Assembly: GCA_942493125.1 (NCBI GenBank) | Contig: OW818667.1 | Coordinates: 3,410,001 to 3,474,000, forward strand | Direction of reading: 5' to 3' | Length of the DNA: 64,000 nt | Source of the DNA: Fusibacter_C sp942493125 | Lineage (GTDB): Bacteria > Bacillota > Clostridia > Peptostreptococcales > Acidaminobacteraceae | Part shown: piece by piece, positions 17,533 through 25,993 of the stretch | How the letters are laid out: every line of letters begins with the position of its first letter | How positions within the stretch are numbered: the stretch's first letter is position 1 | Program-made: the position numbers and the translations under genes | Notes under the pieces: generated by a model | The model's database searches: none | What the model was told of the DNA's origin: nothing | The model's input: only the letters and a program-made list of their open reading frames with translations

Positions 17533-18576
17533 ATGACAAAAATAAGCAAAGAATTAATAGAGTGGGCAATCCACAAAATAGAGACTGAATACTCGGAAGA
17601 CGTGAGTTTACTCATCGGTCATAGCCATTGGAACATTAAGCCCGATGGCAATGAAGTCGCTTTCAACTTTTTCATCCCAGAAACGAAGGCGGGCTATAAA
17701 CTCGCACAGACGTTTATCATCGACGGCATCGGCTACGACCTGTTTCCAATGTCATGGGAACGCGTGGAAGGCCTTGCAAACATCAATGAGAGCCTCACAA
17801 CGTGTCTCGCAGATGGCGTGATCCTTTACGCAAAGAGTGATGTGGACCGTGAACGCTTTATCCAGTTACAGAATAAACTTCAAGATAACTTGGCAGATCC
17901 GAGTTTCACCTATAAAAAAGGGCTTGAGAAGATCAACACAGCAATGGAGCTCTATAAGACGATGTTGTTTGAAAATTCACTTGGAAGTGGACGCAAAGCC
18001 AGTGGCTTCATCGCCGACTATTTATCGCAAGCAGTGGCTACGGTAAACGGCGTCTATTTTAAAAGAGGCCCAGAAAATCAAATTAGCCATTTGGCTGAGA
18101 TGGATCAAGTGCCAGAGAACTTCATGATGTTGTTCGAATCGCTGATTGCGGCAAAATCCCTTGAGACCATCAAGACGCTTTGCTATCAGATGATTGAGAC
18201 GACGCGTGCGTTTTTCGAAGCGATTATGCCAGAAAAAAAGCAGAGTCCCCAAGAATACAACTATGAAGATCTCGCATGCTGGTACGAGGAAGGTGTTTAT
18301 ACCTTTAGAAGGATTTATTATTATGCCGCGCAAAAAGACGTCTTCAATGCTTTTGCTTGGGGGTATCATTTCCAGCGCGAGTTCGACGCTATCGAAGAAG
18401 AATTCGGCCTTGAGCCGATGGATTTGATGGGCGTGTTCGATCCTGAAAACTTGGATGCGTTTGCGGCTCGTGCAAAGGCTATCGACGCGTCGATCAGAGG
18501 CGAAATTGAGAAGCGCGGTGTGACACTTCGCGAATATGACAGCCTTGACGCCTTTTTGGCGGCGCAGCGCTCATAA
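17533..18576 (+). CDS. Conserved-looking soluble protein, unknown function
   Basis: 347 aa, no signal peptide or membrane helix. The first ~110 residues (FNFFIPETKAGYKLAQTF, GYDLFPMSWERVEG, DGVILYAKSD) have the look of a degenerate nucleotidyltransferase fold; the rest is helical. I cannot assign it to a named family with confidence. The AGGAGGG site is strong. The small DNA-binding gene downstream starts 13 bp after its stop, so the two probably form an operon. Confidence 0.65.
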   Translation: MTKISKELIEWAIHKIETEYSEDVSLLIGHSHWNIKPDGNEVAFNFFIPETKAGYKLAQTFIIDGIGYDLFPMSWERVEGLANINESLTTCLADGVILYAKSDVDRERFIQLQNKLQDNLADPSFTYKKGLEKINTAMELYKTMLFENSLGSGRKASGFIADYLSQAVATVNGVYFKRGPENQISHLAEMDQVPENFMMLFESLIAAKSLETIKTLCYQMIETTRAFFEAIMPEKKQSPQEYNYEDLACWYEEGVYTFRRIYYYAAQKDVFNAFAWGYHFQREFDAIEEEFGLEPMDLMGVFDPENLDAFAARAKAIDASIRGEIEKRGVTLREYDSLDAFLAAQRS

Positions 18577-18589
18577 AGGGGCTGATACG

Positions 18590-18847
18590 ATGAAGTATCT
18601 AAATGCGGCAGATATACTGCCCGACAAACTTTTGCGAGAGGTCCAAAAATATGCACGGGGCGAAGCCCTCTACATACCCATGGCCGAAACACGCAAAAAG
18701 TGGGGCGAGGGCTCAGGTGCAAGAAGCTACTACGAGCTGCGTAACGATGAGATCAGGCGCAAATTTGCCGAGAGCCACGATCTTGAGGCTTTGGCGGAAG
18801 AGTACAACTTGGCGTTTGAAACAGTACGCAAAATCGTGTATAAGTGA
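18590..18847 (+). CDS. CD3324-like small DNA-binding protein
   Basis: 85 aa. MKYLNAADILPDKLLREVQKY and YIPMAETRKKWGEGSGAR match the pattern of CD3324-type proteins of Clostridia; the C-terminal LEALAEEYNLAFETVRKIVY is a helix-turn-helix. The ATG at 18590 is chosen because AAAGGGG lies 8 bp upstream; a longer frame from 18536 would overlap the preceding gene. It is likely a small transcriptional regulator co-expressed with the upstream gene. Confidence 0.78.
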   Translation: MKYLNAADILPDKLLREVQKYARGEALYIPMAETRKKWGEGSGARSYYELRNDEIRRKFAESHDLEALAEEYNLAFETVRKIVYK

Positions 18848-18868
18848 GCAAATTAGCGGATTTGAGTC

Positions 18869-18921
18869 GGTGGTGCCAGGCAATTCGACTCATCCAATGA
18901 GTCAAAATGCCTGGCACCACC
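18869..18921. repeat. GGTGCCAGG palindromic repeat
   Basis: GGTGGTGCCAGGCA and TGCCTGGCACCACC frame GACTCAT/ATGAGTC. Same family as the copies flanking hypA. Confidence 0.8.
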
Positions 18922-18974
18922 AACTCACGCACTCGCTCACTCAGTGGTTAACCCACAACCGCAAGGGGTATATA

Positions 18975-19036
18975 TGAGTCGATAAGCCAGGCCCTTTACG
19001 CCAAATGAGTCGAAATGCCTGGCACCAATAACTCAT
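18975..19036. repeat. Diverged GGTGCCAGG repeat copy
   Basis: The right half (AAATGAGTCGAAATGCCTGG) is intact, while the left half has drifted (GCCAGGCCC). It ends a few bases before the ribosome binding site of the selenoprotein gene. Confidence 0.6.
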
Positions 19037-19047
19037 AGGAGGATCAC

Positions 19048-19284
19048 ATGGATAAGAAAATTCTGATCACGTATTGCAGTTCTTGAGGGTACTTAGAGAG
19101 AGCCTCTAGTTTAGAGGCTAGGATTAAGGAAGAACTCAATGTACAAAATATTGAACTCGTCGAAGGCAGAGCCGGCATCTTTCTTGTGGAAGTGGACGGC
19201 AAAGAGATTTTCCACAACAAAAAAGAGCAGATGAAGTATCCGGATGAAATGGACGTCATCGAACGCATTAGAAAAGTATTATAA
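19048..19284 (+). CDS. SelW-like (Rdx family) selenoprotein with in-frame UGA
   Basis: Reading through TGA at 19084 as selenocysteine gives 78 residues: an N-terminal beta strand KILITYC, the redox motif C-S-S-U (residues 10-13) followed by GY, then helix and strands ending in VDGKEIFHNKK and VIERIRKVL. This is the thioredoxin-like SelW/Rdx layout, where CxxU follows the first strand and a G(x)F-E/V strand precedes the last helix. A strong AGGAGG site precedes the ATG, and a hairpin with a GU apical loop lies 14-33 nt after the UGA. An ordinary annotation would miss it or call it a pseudogene. It implies selA/B/C/D elsewhere in the genome. Confidence 0.88.
19084..19119 (+). promoter_or_regulatory. 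UGA codon and bacterial SECIS-like hairpin
   Basis: Stem AGCCTCTA (19101-19108) and TAGAGGCT (19112-19119) encloses GTT. The apical GU lies 22 nt after the UGA, within the usual range for bacterial SECIS elements bound by SelB. Confidence 0.8.
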
Positions 19285-19310
19285 CAGTATTATAACAGTG
19301 AGACGCAGAG

Positions 19311-19344
19311 TGGCCAAGGTAGAACATCCCTTGGTCATTTTTTT
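19311..19344 (+). terminator. Terminator after the selenoprotein gene
   Basis: Stem TGGCCAAGG/CCTTGGTCA (one G-T pair) is followed by seven T residues. Confidence 0.8.
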
Positions 19345-19407
19345 ACGTTTTTGAGTAAATACATATATTTTGCTACATACTTTTTTTTAAAATATTAAAA
19401 TGAGTAC

Positions 19408-19462
19408 TTGATAATTGAAAAAAAGAGCGTATACTTATAAAAGTGAGTAAACACTCACTTTT
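19408..19462 (+). promoter_or_regulatory. Promoter and TetR operator
   Basis: TTGATA (19408) and TATACT (19430) with a 16-bp spacer are followed by the perfect inverted repeat AAAAGTGAGT-AAAC-ACTCACTTTT (19439-19462). This fits autorepression of the downstream TetR-exporter operon. Confidence 0.72.
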
Positions 19463-19502
19463 TATCGTTTTAGTGGCATACAACTTAATTCAGCTCATTC
19501 AC

Positions 19503-19560
19503 ATATCACAAATTATCACAAATTATCACAAATTATCACAAATTATCACAAATTATCACA
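19503..19560 (+). repeat. 10-bp tandem repeat in the TetR-exporter leader
   Basis: AATTATCACA is repeated five times without change (19511-19560) after a partial copy. It lies between the operator and the AAAGGGAGG ribosome binding site, so copy number would alter leader length by one helical turn per unit. Confidence 0.85.
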
Positions 19561-19582
19561 AAACATCCCAAAGGGAGGTCTC

Positions 19583-20248
19583 ATGAAACAATCATTGCTC
19601 GATCAACTACTCGAAGAAACGCGGCAAACGAACAAGCAGACCGATAAGCTCACGCAGATCGACGATGCAGCTATATCGCTTTTTTCTGAAAAGGGCTTTG
19701 CCAATACCAGTACGAAGGAGATCGCCGCCAAAGCCAATGTCGCAGAGGGGACGATATTCAAGCACTATAAGACGAAGGACAATCTATTGTTGAATATACT
19801 ACTTAAATTCATCAAAGTCTTGATTCCCGTTATGAAAAAGGATATCGCCAAGAAGCTCGGCGCGCAGGCGTTTGAGTCGGTGGATGATTTTATAAGGTAT
19901 TTCATCAAGAACAGAATCGACTTTGTCGTAGCCAATCAAGATATTTTGAGAATCTTCGTCAAGGAGCTGATCTATAACGATTCGCTCAGGCAAAATCTGA
20001 TGACGGGTCACTTTGATGACATCGTGCAGCTGTTTTACGACTACTTTGACCAATTCAAGGCTAAAGGACAGTTGAGAGATGTACCAAACGAAGTGCTCAT
20101 CAACAAAATGCTCAAGATCATCCTCGCCGATGTTGTGTGGGTGTTCGTCATAACAGACCGATACAAGTCCATCGATTTTGACGCATGGACAGAAATGATG
20201 ATCGACCAATTTTTAGAGGGCTTACGCCCCGAAGGAGCTGCAAAATGA
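19583..20248 (+). CDS. TetR/AcrR family regulator
   Basis: 221 aa. The helix-turn-helix ALSLFSEKGFANTSTKEIA-type segment (AISLFSEKGFANTSTKEIAA, VAEGTIFKHYKTKDNLL) is a textbook TetR DNA-binding domain. The C-terminus is a helical ligand domain. It is coupled by a 4-bp ATGA overlap to the exporter gene and preceded by a palindromic operator, so it very probably represses its own operon and the exporter. Confidence 0.92.
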   Translation: MKQSLLDQLLEETRQTNKQTDKLTQIDDAAISLFSEKGFANTSTKEIAAKANVAEGTIFKHYKTKDNLLLNILLKFIKVLIPVMKKDIAKKLGAQAFESVDDFIRYFIKNRIDFVVANQDILRIFVKELIYNDSLRQNLMTGHFDDIVQLFYDYFDQFKAKGQLRDVPNEVLINKMLKIILADVVWVFVITDRYKSIDFDAWTEMMIDQFLEGLRPEGAAK

Positions 20249-22356
20249 AGCGCTATATCGACTTTATCTATAAATTTCAAAAGCCACTCATGGTATTGTT
20301 TGTTCTGTTAAATATCACCGCCATCGTCGGCGTTTTCAATCTGAAAATCGAGACGAATTTCGACATTTTCAAAATAGAAGGCAGCGTCTTTCAAGAGCAT
20401 CTCGATACGCTTGCAAATGAGTTTCCGACATCGGATCAGATGCTCGTCATGATTGAGGACGTGGACAAGCAGCCAGAAAAAGTTGCCGATTTTGAAGCAT
20501 TTTTAGGCACATTGCCAAGCGTCAAATACTTTAAGGGCATTGATACAAAACTCGATCTGTCCGGAAACACCAGTCAGCCTGGAAACAGCAGTCAGACTGA
20601 AAGCAACAGTCAGCCTGGAAACAATCTGCCCATGAACATCGACTTAGATATCGAAGAGCTTTCAGCTGTCAAAACCATAGATGGCAAGACATACGGCATC
20701 ATCACCATCTTCCCAGCGGAAGGCTTTGGCTTCAGCGACCTCAAGACCATAGAGTCGTACCTTGAGGACGCATCGCTCACGTATTATATCGGCGGCGACC
20801 AGTACATGCAAAATAAGATTTTCGACTACCTCCTGTTCATCTTGATTTTGATACCGCCATCGGCGATGTTTATTCTTTTCAACATCTTTAGAATTCAAAT
20901 GAAATCCATCAAAGGCACCATACTTTCTGTACTGCCAGCAGGTATTGCAGCGCTGTGGACACTCGGGTTCGCTGGACTATTTGGAAAGGACATTTCAATA
21001 CTGACTGTATTGGCACCGATCTTCACCATTATCATCGGTAGTGCGGATGGCCTTCATTTCATTTCACACGTTCAAGAGCATCTGGAAGATGGGCATAACA
21101 TGCGTGTCAGCCTTGAGAAATCTCTGAATATGGTTGGCGTTCCAATGATCATTACCACCGTAACTTCGGTTGTCGGATTCGCATCACTCATTTTCATGAA
21201 TACAAAAGCCATCTACGACCTCGCCATCTATGCGTCGATAGGTATCGCGCTAGCAGGCTTTGCGACGTGGTTTATTGTGCCTCTCCTCAACAGCTTCGAA
21301 CACCTGGACATCCGCAAGAAAAAGGGCAAGTTGTCACTGGATATCAACTTTAAGAAGACGTGGGGCATCCCGTCCTATGTGATCACCATCATGCTTTTAG
21401 CCGTTTCCATCTTCACAATCCCGCTCATCAACACGGAGTTCAACCAACTCATGATGTATAAGGACTACACGGAAGTGTCCAAGAGCTTCGAAAAAATCGT
21501 CGAAGTCAATGGTGGTGCGATACCAATCTTTGCGCTAGTGGGGCACGACGGAAACCCATTCGATCCTACTGTTGCCGAAGAGGTTGCAGCCTTTTCAAAT
21601 GAACTTACAGACAATCCGCACATCTCAAAAGTTATTTCGCTTTATGAGATCGTGGACATTGTTAAAACAAAACTCCCAGCAGGTGCGCCATTTAACCCAG
21701 ACCTACTGAAAAACCTAGATATCTATAAAGAAATGGTCAGCGATAACTACGTCAAATTGATCATCTTTCCAAAGGACCTTAACAACGACACCATTGAGAG
21801 CATCATAAACATCGCTGACGGCTATGACGGCATTGAACTTGCTGGCACCCAGCTGACGATGTATGAGCTCAACCAAAACATGGTCAAAGGTCAGAAGAAC
21901 AGCTTGATGATCGCATTTGCATTGGTATTCTTGTCACTGCTGATCAGCCTCAAACGCTTTTTACCGAGTCTCATCGCCATGGTACCGATCCTCGTCACCA
22001 CAGTCTTCCTCTTTGCGTTCCTCGGCATGACGGGCATCTCGCTGAACCTCTTCACCACAACGCTCTTCAGCATCACTATAGGTGTCGGCATCGACTATGC
22101 CATCCATTTCACCTCCATCTACAAAACGTATCATATCGAAGGTCTCAGCAGCGCTGAAGCGGTTGAAAAAGCATATGGATTCTCAAGTCGCCCGATCATC
22201 GCCAATGCCCTCGGATTCTCCATCGGCCTAAGCGTCCTTTTGCTGTCGCCACTGAAAGTCCATTTCTACGTGTCTGCGCTGATGTGGGTGTCGATGGTAT
22301 TGTCGTCGTTCCTGAGTTTGTCGCTGTTGCCGACACTTTTGAAGCGATTAAAGTAA
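20245..22356 (+). CDS. RND/MMPL superfamily exporter
   Basis: 703 aa. The layout is TM1 (about 11-31), a large outer loop, six helices (IPPSAMFILFNIF, ILTVLAPIFTIIIGSADGLHF, VSVVGFASL-type segments), a second outer loop, and a second set of helices (FLFAFLGMTGISLNLFTTTL, ITIGVGIDYAIHFTSIY). The GSADGLHF and GVGIDYAIH motifs in helix 4 positions are the proton-relay region of HAE-3/MMPL proteins. One outer loop has a low-complexity NTSQPGNSSQTESNSQPG stretch. The start ATG overlaps the TetR stop. The substrate, perhaps a hydrophobic compound or lipid, is unknown. Confidence 0.88.
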   Translation: MKRYIDFIYKFQKPLMVLFVLLNITAIVGVFNLKIETNFDIFKIEGSVFQEHLDTLANEFPTSDQMLVMIEDVDKQPEKVADFEAFLGTLPSVKYFKGIDTKLDLSGNTSQPGNSSQTESNSQPGNNLPMNIDLDIEELSAVKTIDGKTYGIITIFPAEGFGFSDLKTIESYLEDASLTYYIGGDQYMQNKIFDYLLFILILIPPSAMFILFNIFRIQMKSIKGTILSVLPAGIAALWTLGFAGLFGKDISILTVLAPIFTIIIGSADGLHFISHVQEHLEDGHNMRVSLEKSLNMVGVPMIITTVTSVVGFASLIFMNTKAIYDLAIYASIGIALAGFATWFIVPLLNSFEHLDIRKKKGKLSLDINFKKTWGIPSYVITIMLLAVSIFTIPLINTEFNQLMMYKDYTEVSKSFEKIVEVNGGAIPIFALVGHDGNPFDPTVAEEVAAFSNELTDNPHISKVISLYEIVDIVKTKLPAGAPFNPDLLKNLDIYKEMVSDNYVKLIIFPKDLNNDTIESIINIADGYDGIELAGTQLTMYELNQNMVKGQKNSLMIAFALVFLSLLISLKRFLPSLIAMVPILVTTVFLFAFLGMTGISLNLFTTTLFSITIGVGIDYAIHFTSIYKTYHIEGLSSAEAVEKAYGFSSRPIIANALGFSIGLSVLLLSPLKVHFYVSALMWVSMVLSSFLSLSLLPTLLKRLK

Positions 22357-22540
22357 AATCAGAGTTTGTGAGACGTGATCGACTGTGATGTGGTTGATTG
22401 CATGACGTGATCGACTGTTATTTGTGATCGATTCGTAAATTGTGTGATGCTGTCTCCCTTGGGTAAATATAAACCATGTATTATGTGTCATTGTTGAACA
22501 TAAGGTATTTACCGATATACAGAACAAGGGAGAATATATT

Positions 22541-22978
22541 ATGGAAATTGAAATTATGGAAGATGAAATTTTGAAAGAAGAAGTTATCAATGATCTAATA
22601 TTGGAAGATAAAAAAAGCAAAGTTGGTACAATTATTTCTGCAGATTTGACCATCGACCAAGCGGATGACGTGCGTGATTTTTATGAGCAGGTGATCGGTT
22701 GGGAACACGTGGATATTGAAATGGGCGGTTATAGCGACTATTTGATGCAAACAAAAGAAGGTGTACCGGTTGCTGGTGTGTGTCATCAGGCAGGACCAAA
22801 TGCGGGTTTACCGAAGGTTTGGATGGTCTATTTTCAGGTGGAAGACCTCGAAAAAAGCTTAGAGGCCGTAAGAAGACTTGGTGGCAAGGTGCTGAGAGAG
22901 CCAGCGGGAACGTCTTGTGGCAGTTTCGCAGTCATTGAGTACCCAGCAGGGGCAATTTGCGCTCTCAGTCAAATTTAG
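22541..22978 (+). CDS. VOC (glyoxalase/bleomycin resistance) family protein
   Basis: 145 aa. An acidic N-terminal tail (MEIEIMEDEILKEE) precedes one VOC unit: TIDQADDVRDFYEQVIGWEHV, YSDYLM, WMVYFQVEDLEKSLEAVRRLGGKVLREP and FAVIEYPAGAICALSQ. VOC proteins are usually metal-dependent lyases, dioxygenases or binding proteins. AAGGGAG lies upstream. No partner gene is evident. Confidence 0.85.
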   Translation: MEIEIMEDEILKEEVINDLILEDKKSKVGTIISADLTIDQADDVRDFYEQVIGWEHVDIEMGGYSDYLMQTKEGVPVAGVCHQAGPNAGLPKVWMVYFQVEDLEKSLEAVRRLGGKVLREPAGTSCGSFAVIEYPAGAICALSQI

Positions 22979-22984
22979 AAAATG

Positions 22985-23135
22985 AGTCAAAGAGCGAGTC
23001 GAAGTGACAGGTAGATCGACTCATGAGTCATGGTGCCAGGTAGATCCACTCGTAAGATTGAGTCAAAGTGCCAGTCATATCCACTCATAAGATTGAGTCA
23101 AAGTGCCAGTCATATCCACTCATATCCACTCATAT
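22985..23135. repeat. Cluster of degenerate GGTGCCAGG/GAGTC repeats
   Basis: Several partial copies of the palindromic family lie in tandem: GTGCCAGGTAGATC followed by two nearly identical units with AAGTGCCAGTCATATCCACT. It appears to be an accumulation and decay site of the element. Confidence 0.7.
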
Positions 23136-23155
23136 AAAGGAGCTTAGTAACTATA

Positions 23156-23737
23156 ATGAACCTATCAGACGAATTACCAATTTTGTTTTGTGAAAGAATA
23201 GAAGACTGGAGCAATTGGCTGATTCAAAATGCATCCACTTCAAAGGGTGTCAGACTTAGACTTTACAAGAAGCAATCAGGCGTACGCTCGATAACATACG
23301 CTGAAGCGCTTGATGTCGCCTTATGTCACGGCTGGATTGACAGTCGGAAAAACGCCTATGATGAGCTATCATGGCTACAAATATTTACGCCTCGAAAGAA
23401 AAAGAGCATCTGGTCCAAAATCAACAAGGAAAAAGTTGAGCGATTTATAGAGCAGGGCATAATGACGCCGCAAGGCCTTGAAACAGTGGAGGAGGCAAAG
23501 CGCAATGGTCAATGGGACAAGGCCTATGAGGGCCAAAAGAACATGACCGTGCCTGATGATTTTCAACAGGCGCTCGACAAAAACGATAAGGCGAACGCGT
23601 TCTTTCAAACACTGGATGCGACAAACCGTTACGCCATACTTTTCAGGCTTAACAAAGTCTCAAAGCCAGATAATCGTCTAAAGAAAATTCAAGATTTTAT
23701 TCATATGCTTGAAAACGGTGAGAAATTCTACAACTGA
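23156..23737 (+). CDS. YdeI/OmpD-associated family protein
   Basis: 193 aa. GVRLRLYKKQSG, TYAEALDVALCHGWIDS, FTPRKKKSIWSKINKEKVERFIEQG and the C-terminal FFQTLDATNRYAILFRL region match the YdeI/OmpD-associated family, some members of which protect against peptides or bacteriocins. Cytoplasmic, no cofactors evident. AAAGGAG precedes the start. It is followed 26 bp later by an acetyltransferase gene. Confidence 0.85.
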   Translation: MNLSDELPILFCERIEDWSNWLIQNASTSKGVRLRLYKKQSGVRSITYAEALDVALCHGWIDSRKNAYDELSWLQIFTPRKKKSIWSKINKEKVERFIEQGIMTPQGLETVEEAKRNGQWDKAYEGQKNMTVPDDFQQALDKNDKANAFFQTLDATNRYAILFRLNKVSKPDNRLKKIQDFIHMLENGEKFYN

Positions 23738-23763
23738 AACGCATTGGTGATAAGGAGTATTTT

Positions 23764-24306
23764 ATGAAGAACCCATACGAGATATGCCCCACTTTTGAAA
23801 CAGACAATTTTATTTTAAGACTCGTTTCGGAAGAGGATTACGAAGGTCTACTTAAATGTTATTCTGATATCAAGGCACAACAATTTTTCAATTCTGATCG
23901 GTGTACGGGTGATTTCTGTATTTACAAAAAAGAGGATATGCTTCAATGCATTAAAGCATGGCGGTATGCCTATTCTCAACAAGAATTTATACGTTTTGCC
24001 ATTATAGATAAATCACTATCTCAAGCTATCGGAACCGTAGAAATGTTTGGTTATGTCGGTAAATATAAAAACAAAACAGGCATACTCCGTGTCGATGTTT
24101 CTTCTGAATACGAAACGAATGATCATTTAAGCGAAATATTTGATGTATGCAACGCGCACTTTTTTGATTTGTTTGAAGTTGATATAATCGCAACTAAAGC
24201 AATACCTCAAGCTGTTGAAAGACGGCATGCATTATTAAAAAATGCTTTCAGTGAAGGCAAAGCAAACGAAGGCGAACACTATTATTTGCGTTCAAAAATA
24301 GCATAA
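23764..24306 (+). CDS. GNAT family N-acetyltransferase
   Basis: 180 aa. LRLVSEEDYEGLLKCYSD at the N-terminus and AIIDKSLSQAIGTVEMFGYV in the centre follow the RimJ/RimL-like GNAT pattern. The usual Q/RxxGxG/A acetyl-CoA loop is not clean, so activity is unsure. It is probably co-transcribed with the YdeI-like gene and ends at a shared bidirectional terminator. Confidence 0.72.
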   Translation: MKNPYEICPTFETDNFILRLVSEEDYEGLLKCYSDIKAQQFFNSDRCTGDFCIYKKEDMLQCIKAWRYAYSQQEFIRFAIIDKSLSQAIGTVEMFGYVGKYKNKTGILRVDVSSEYETNDHLSEIFDVCNAHFFDLFEVDIIATKAIPQAVERRHALLKNAFSEGKANEGEHYYLRSKIA

Positions 24307-24319
24307 TCAACTGCAAAGT

Positions 24320-24352
24320 AAAGGCTGTCCAATTGTATGGACAGCCTTATTT
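24320..24352. terminator. Bidirectional terminator
   Basis: Stem AAGGCTGTCC/GGACAGCCTT between convergent genes, flanked by A and T residues. Confidence 0.8.
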
Positions 24353-24354
24353 CA

Positions 24355-24735
24355 TTACACCTTACTCAACCGCTCAACTGCATCATCCACAGTGGAAACA
24401 AAGAATATATCCTTGCCCTTATTGCTTTCATACATAAAATCTTTAAGTGGCTTACTCGCATATCCCGTAAAGTCACCAACAACCGTGAGTTTAAATCTGT
24501 AATTGATCATCTTTTGAAGGACATCACCAGCCACCTTAGTACTTAAAACAAAAAAGTCCTCTGCCAAAGCTTCTTTATTTATGACAATGTAGTGATCCCC
24601 AGTCTCATAATACATAGACATGAAAAAATCAAGTGCCGTCTGCCCATCTGAAATACACACCGCATCACTTTTAACGACTGATATGCTTGTTCCGTTTGCT
24701 TCAATTTTTTTGATCGTCAAATCCTCACTCCTCAT
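24355..24735 (-). CDS. DUF4180 domain protein
   Basis: 126 aa. ISDGQTALDFFMSMYYETG, IVINKEALAEDFFVLSTKVAGDVLQK and YRFKLTVVGDFTGY are characteristic of DUF4180, a small soluble family of unknown function. It overlaps the end of the upstream helix-turn-helix gene by 11 bp, so the pair is translationally coupled. Confidence 0.82.
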   Translation of the reverse strand: MRSEDLTIKKIEANGTSISVVKSDAVCISDGQTALDFFMSMYYETGDHYIVINKEALAEDFFVLSTKVAGDVLQKMINYRFKLTVVGDFTGYASKPLKDFMYESNKGKDIFFVSTVDDAVERLSKV

Positions 24736-25216
24736 GTTCTTCGTTTAGATATTGATCTTGGTATTGATCTAGGTCTTGGTCTTGGTCTGGCTCAGTAAGT
24801 GCCGTCACCGTATCCATCATAATAGCCATGAACCGGATATCGCCCCACTGCGTGACACGAACCATATTTTCGCGCTCAATGTATTGAGAATGCATACTTG
24901 ACTGCCCAAATCCAGGTGGTTTAGCGTTCAAAGATGCCGTCAACGTATTGATAATACGAATCGCATCTTCTTTGCCATGCGTAATGATATCAATGACAGC
25001 CGACGCGGTTACACGTCTTTCTATCTGATTTTCCAATTTTGGCGTCTCAAAAGTCTCACTTTCTGTGAAAGCACTCAGATCGTGACCAGCGACACGCCAG
25101 CCCTTGCCAATCTTCGTGGCCCTCAGTTTACCTTCTCGAATATATCGCTGCACAGTTTTGGGATGAATTTTCAACATAGTCGAGATTTGCTCCACGGTAT
25201 AGTAGTCTTCTATCAT
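24725..25216 (-). CDS. Helix-turn-helix protein (excisionase/MerR-like N-terminus)
   Basis: 163 aa. YYTVEQISTMLKIHPKTVQRYIREGKLRATKIGKGWRV is an excisionase-type winged helix. The C-terminal half is unassigned and ends in an acidic repeat (DQDQDLDQYQDQYLNEE). The ATG at 25216 has AAGGAG 8 bp upstream and matches the domain start; a longer frame runs to 25276. It is the first gene of a two-gene operon with the DUF4180 gene, a pairing that suggests a regulator and its effector. Confidence 0.8.
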   Translation of the reverse strand: MIEDYYTVEQISTMLKIHPKTVQRYIREGKLRATKIGKGWRVAGHDLSAFTESETFETPKLENQIERRVTASAVIDIITHGKEDAIRIINTLTASLNAKPPGFGQSSMHSQYIERENMVRVTQWGDIRFMAIMMDTVTALTEPDQDQDLDQYQDQYLNEEHEE

Positions 25217-25301
25217 GTTTTTGCTCCTTATTGATTCTTTTAAGGTAATTATAAGAAACAATAAGGAATGTGTCAAGTGGGTTGAATAGGAATTGAGATA
25301 A

Positions 25302-25350
25302 AAATAAAACGGGCATCGGCAAATCAGAACGATTTGTTGATGTCCGTTTA
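25302..25350 (-). terminator. Terminator of the hicBA operon
   Basis: Imperfect stem ACGGACATCAACAAATC/GATTTGCCGATGCCCGT on the minus strand, followed by TTTTATTTTT. Confidence 0.7.
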
Positions 25351-25391
25351 TATTTAATAAATGTTTTGAAGTGTCTCACACCAAGACACTA

Positions 25392-25619
25392 TCATAAAAG
25401 TTTTAGAAAATCATCTAAAGAAAGATCTGCTTGATCTAGGATGCTTTTTAATGTACCCTTAGCAATTTCTGAGTGTATTGGAATTATAACGACACGAAAG
25501 GGATGAGATTGATTTTTATATTTTGCGTGACTACATTTTTGTGATACTTTCTGAAATCCAACTTTCTCTAGGACTCGAATAATATCTTTTGGTGGCAATA
25601 TCGGATACTTTGAACTCAT
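25392..25619 (-). CDS. hicA: HicA-type mRNA interferase toxin
   Basis: 75 aa double-stranded RNA-binding-like fold. LPPKDIIRVLEKVGFQKVSQKCSHAKYKN contains the HicA GF..(x)..GSH-like motif with the catalytic histidine (CSHAKY), followed by VVIIPIHSEIAKGTLKSILDQA. It would cleave mRNA during stress when HicB is lost. The start overlaps the hicB stop (TAATG). The order is antitoxin first, the reverse of the most familiar hicAB layout. Confidence 0.9.
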   Translation of the reverse strand: MSSKYPILPPKDIIRVLEKVGFQKVSQKCSHAKYKNQSHPFRVVIIPIHSEIAKGTLKSILDQADLSLDDFLKLL

Positions 25620-25825
25620 TAGATAGCAACCTCCAAAGTCGTAATAAGAGTTTGATGATTTTCTATGATTGAACTGTCATCCTCATAATAAAGTTGGACT
25701 GCTTCAGTCAGATTTGAAATAGCTTCTTCTATAGTTTTTCCCTGTGAAGCGACGTTATTCTCGACACATTTTGCAACGTACCAATCGTCTTCTTTTTGGA
25801 TTATAGCTGTTATTTTGACTATCAT
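25619..25825 (-). CDS. hicB: HicB-type antitoxin
   Basis: 68 aa. KITAIIQKEDDWYVAKCVENNVASQGKTIEEAISNLTEAVQLY is a partial RNase H-like HicB fold. It is short and has no added DNA-binding domain, so autoregulation would need another factor. It is coupled to hicA. Two genes' distance from a tyrosine recombinase fits a mobile or stabilising role. Confidence 0.9.
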   Translation of the reverse strand: MIVKITAIIQKEDDWYVAKCVENNVASQGKTIEEAISNLTEAVQLYYEDDSSIIENHQTLITTLEVAI

Positions 25826-25953
25826 GATATCACCTCTTTAACTTGGTTAGTTAGATTCATTATATCATCAAAAAACAGAAAATAAAATGAACTTTGAACA
25901 TTAATTGTAAAATTATGTAAAATAGGTCGGATTTTATGTATAATGAACATATC

Positions 25954-25993
25954 GAAACGATGGCAAATAATTCCAATTGTCTTTCATCGTTTC
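25954..25993. repeat. Inverted repeat upstream of the tyrosine recombinase
   Basis: GAAACGATG (25954) and CATCGTTTC (25985) are perfect 9-bp arms 22 bp apart, in the 260-bp space between hicB and the recombinase. It could be an operator or a recombinase binding pair; function unknown. Confidence 0.45.

Noticed and set aside
19048..19284. Pseudogene with an in-frame stop
   Set aside because: The TGA lies exactly at the CxxU position, followed by a SECIS-like hairpin and a preserved frame.
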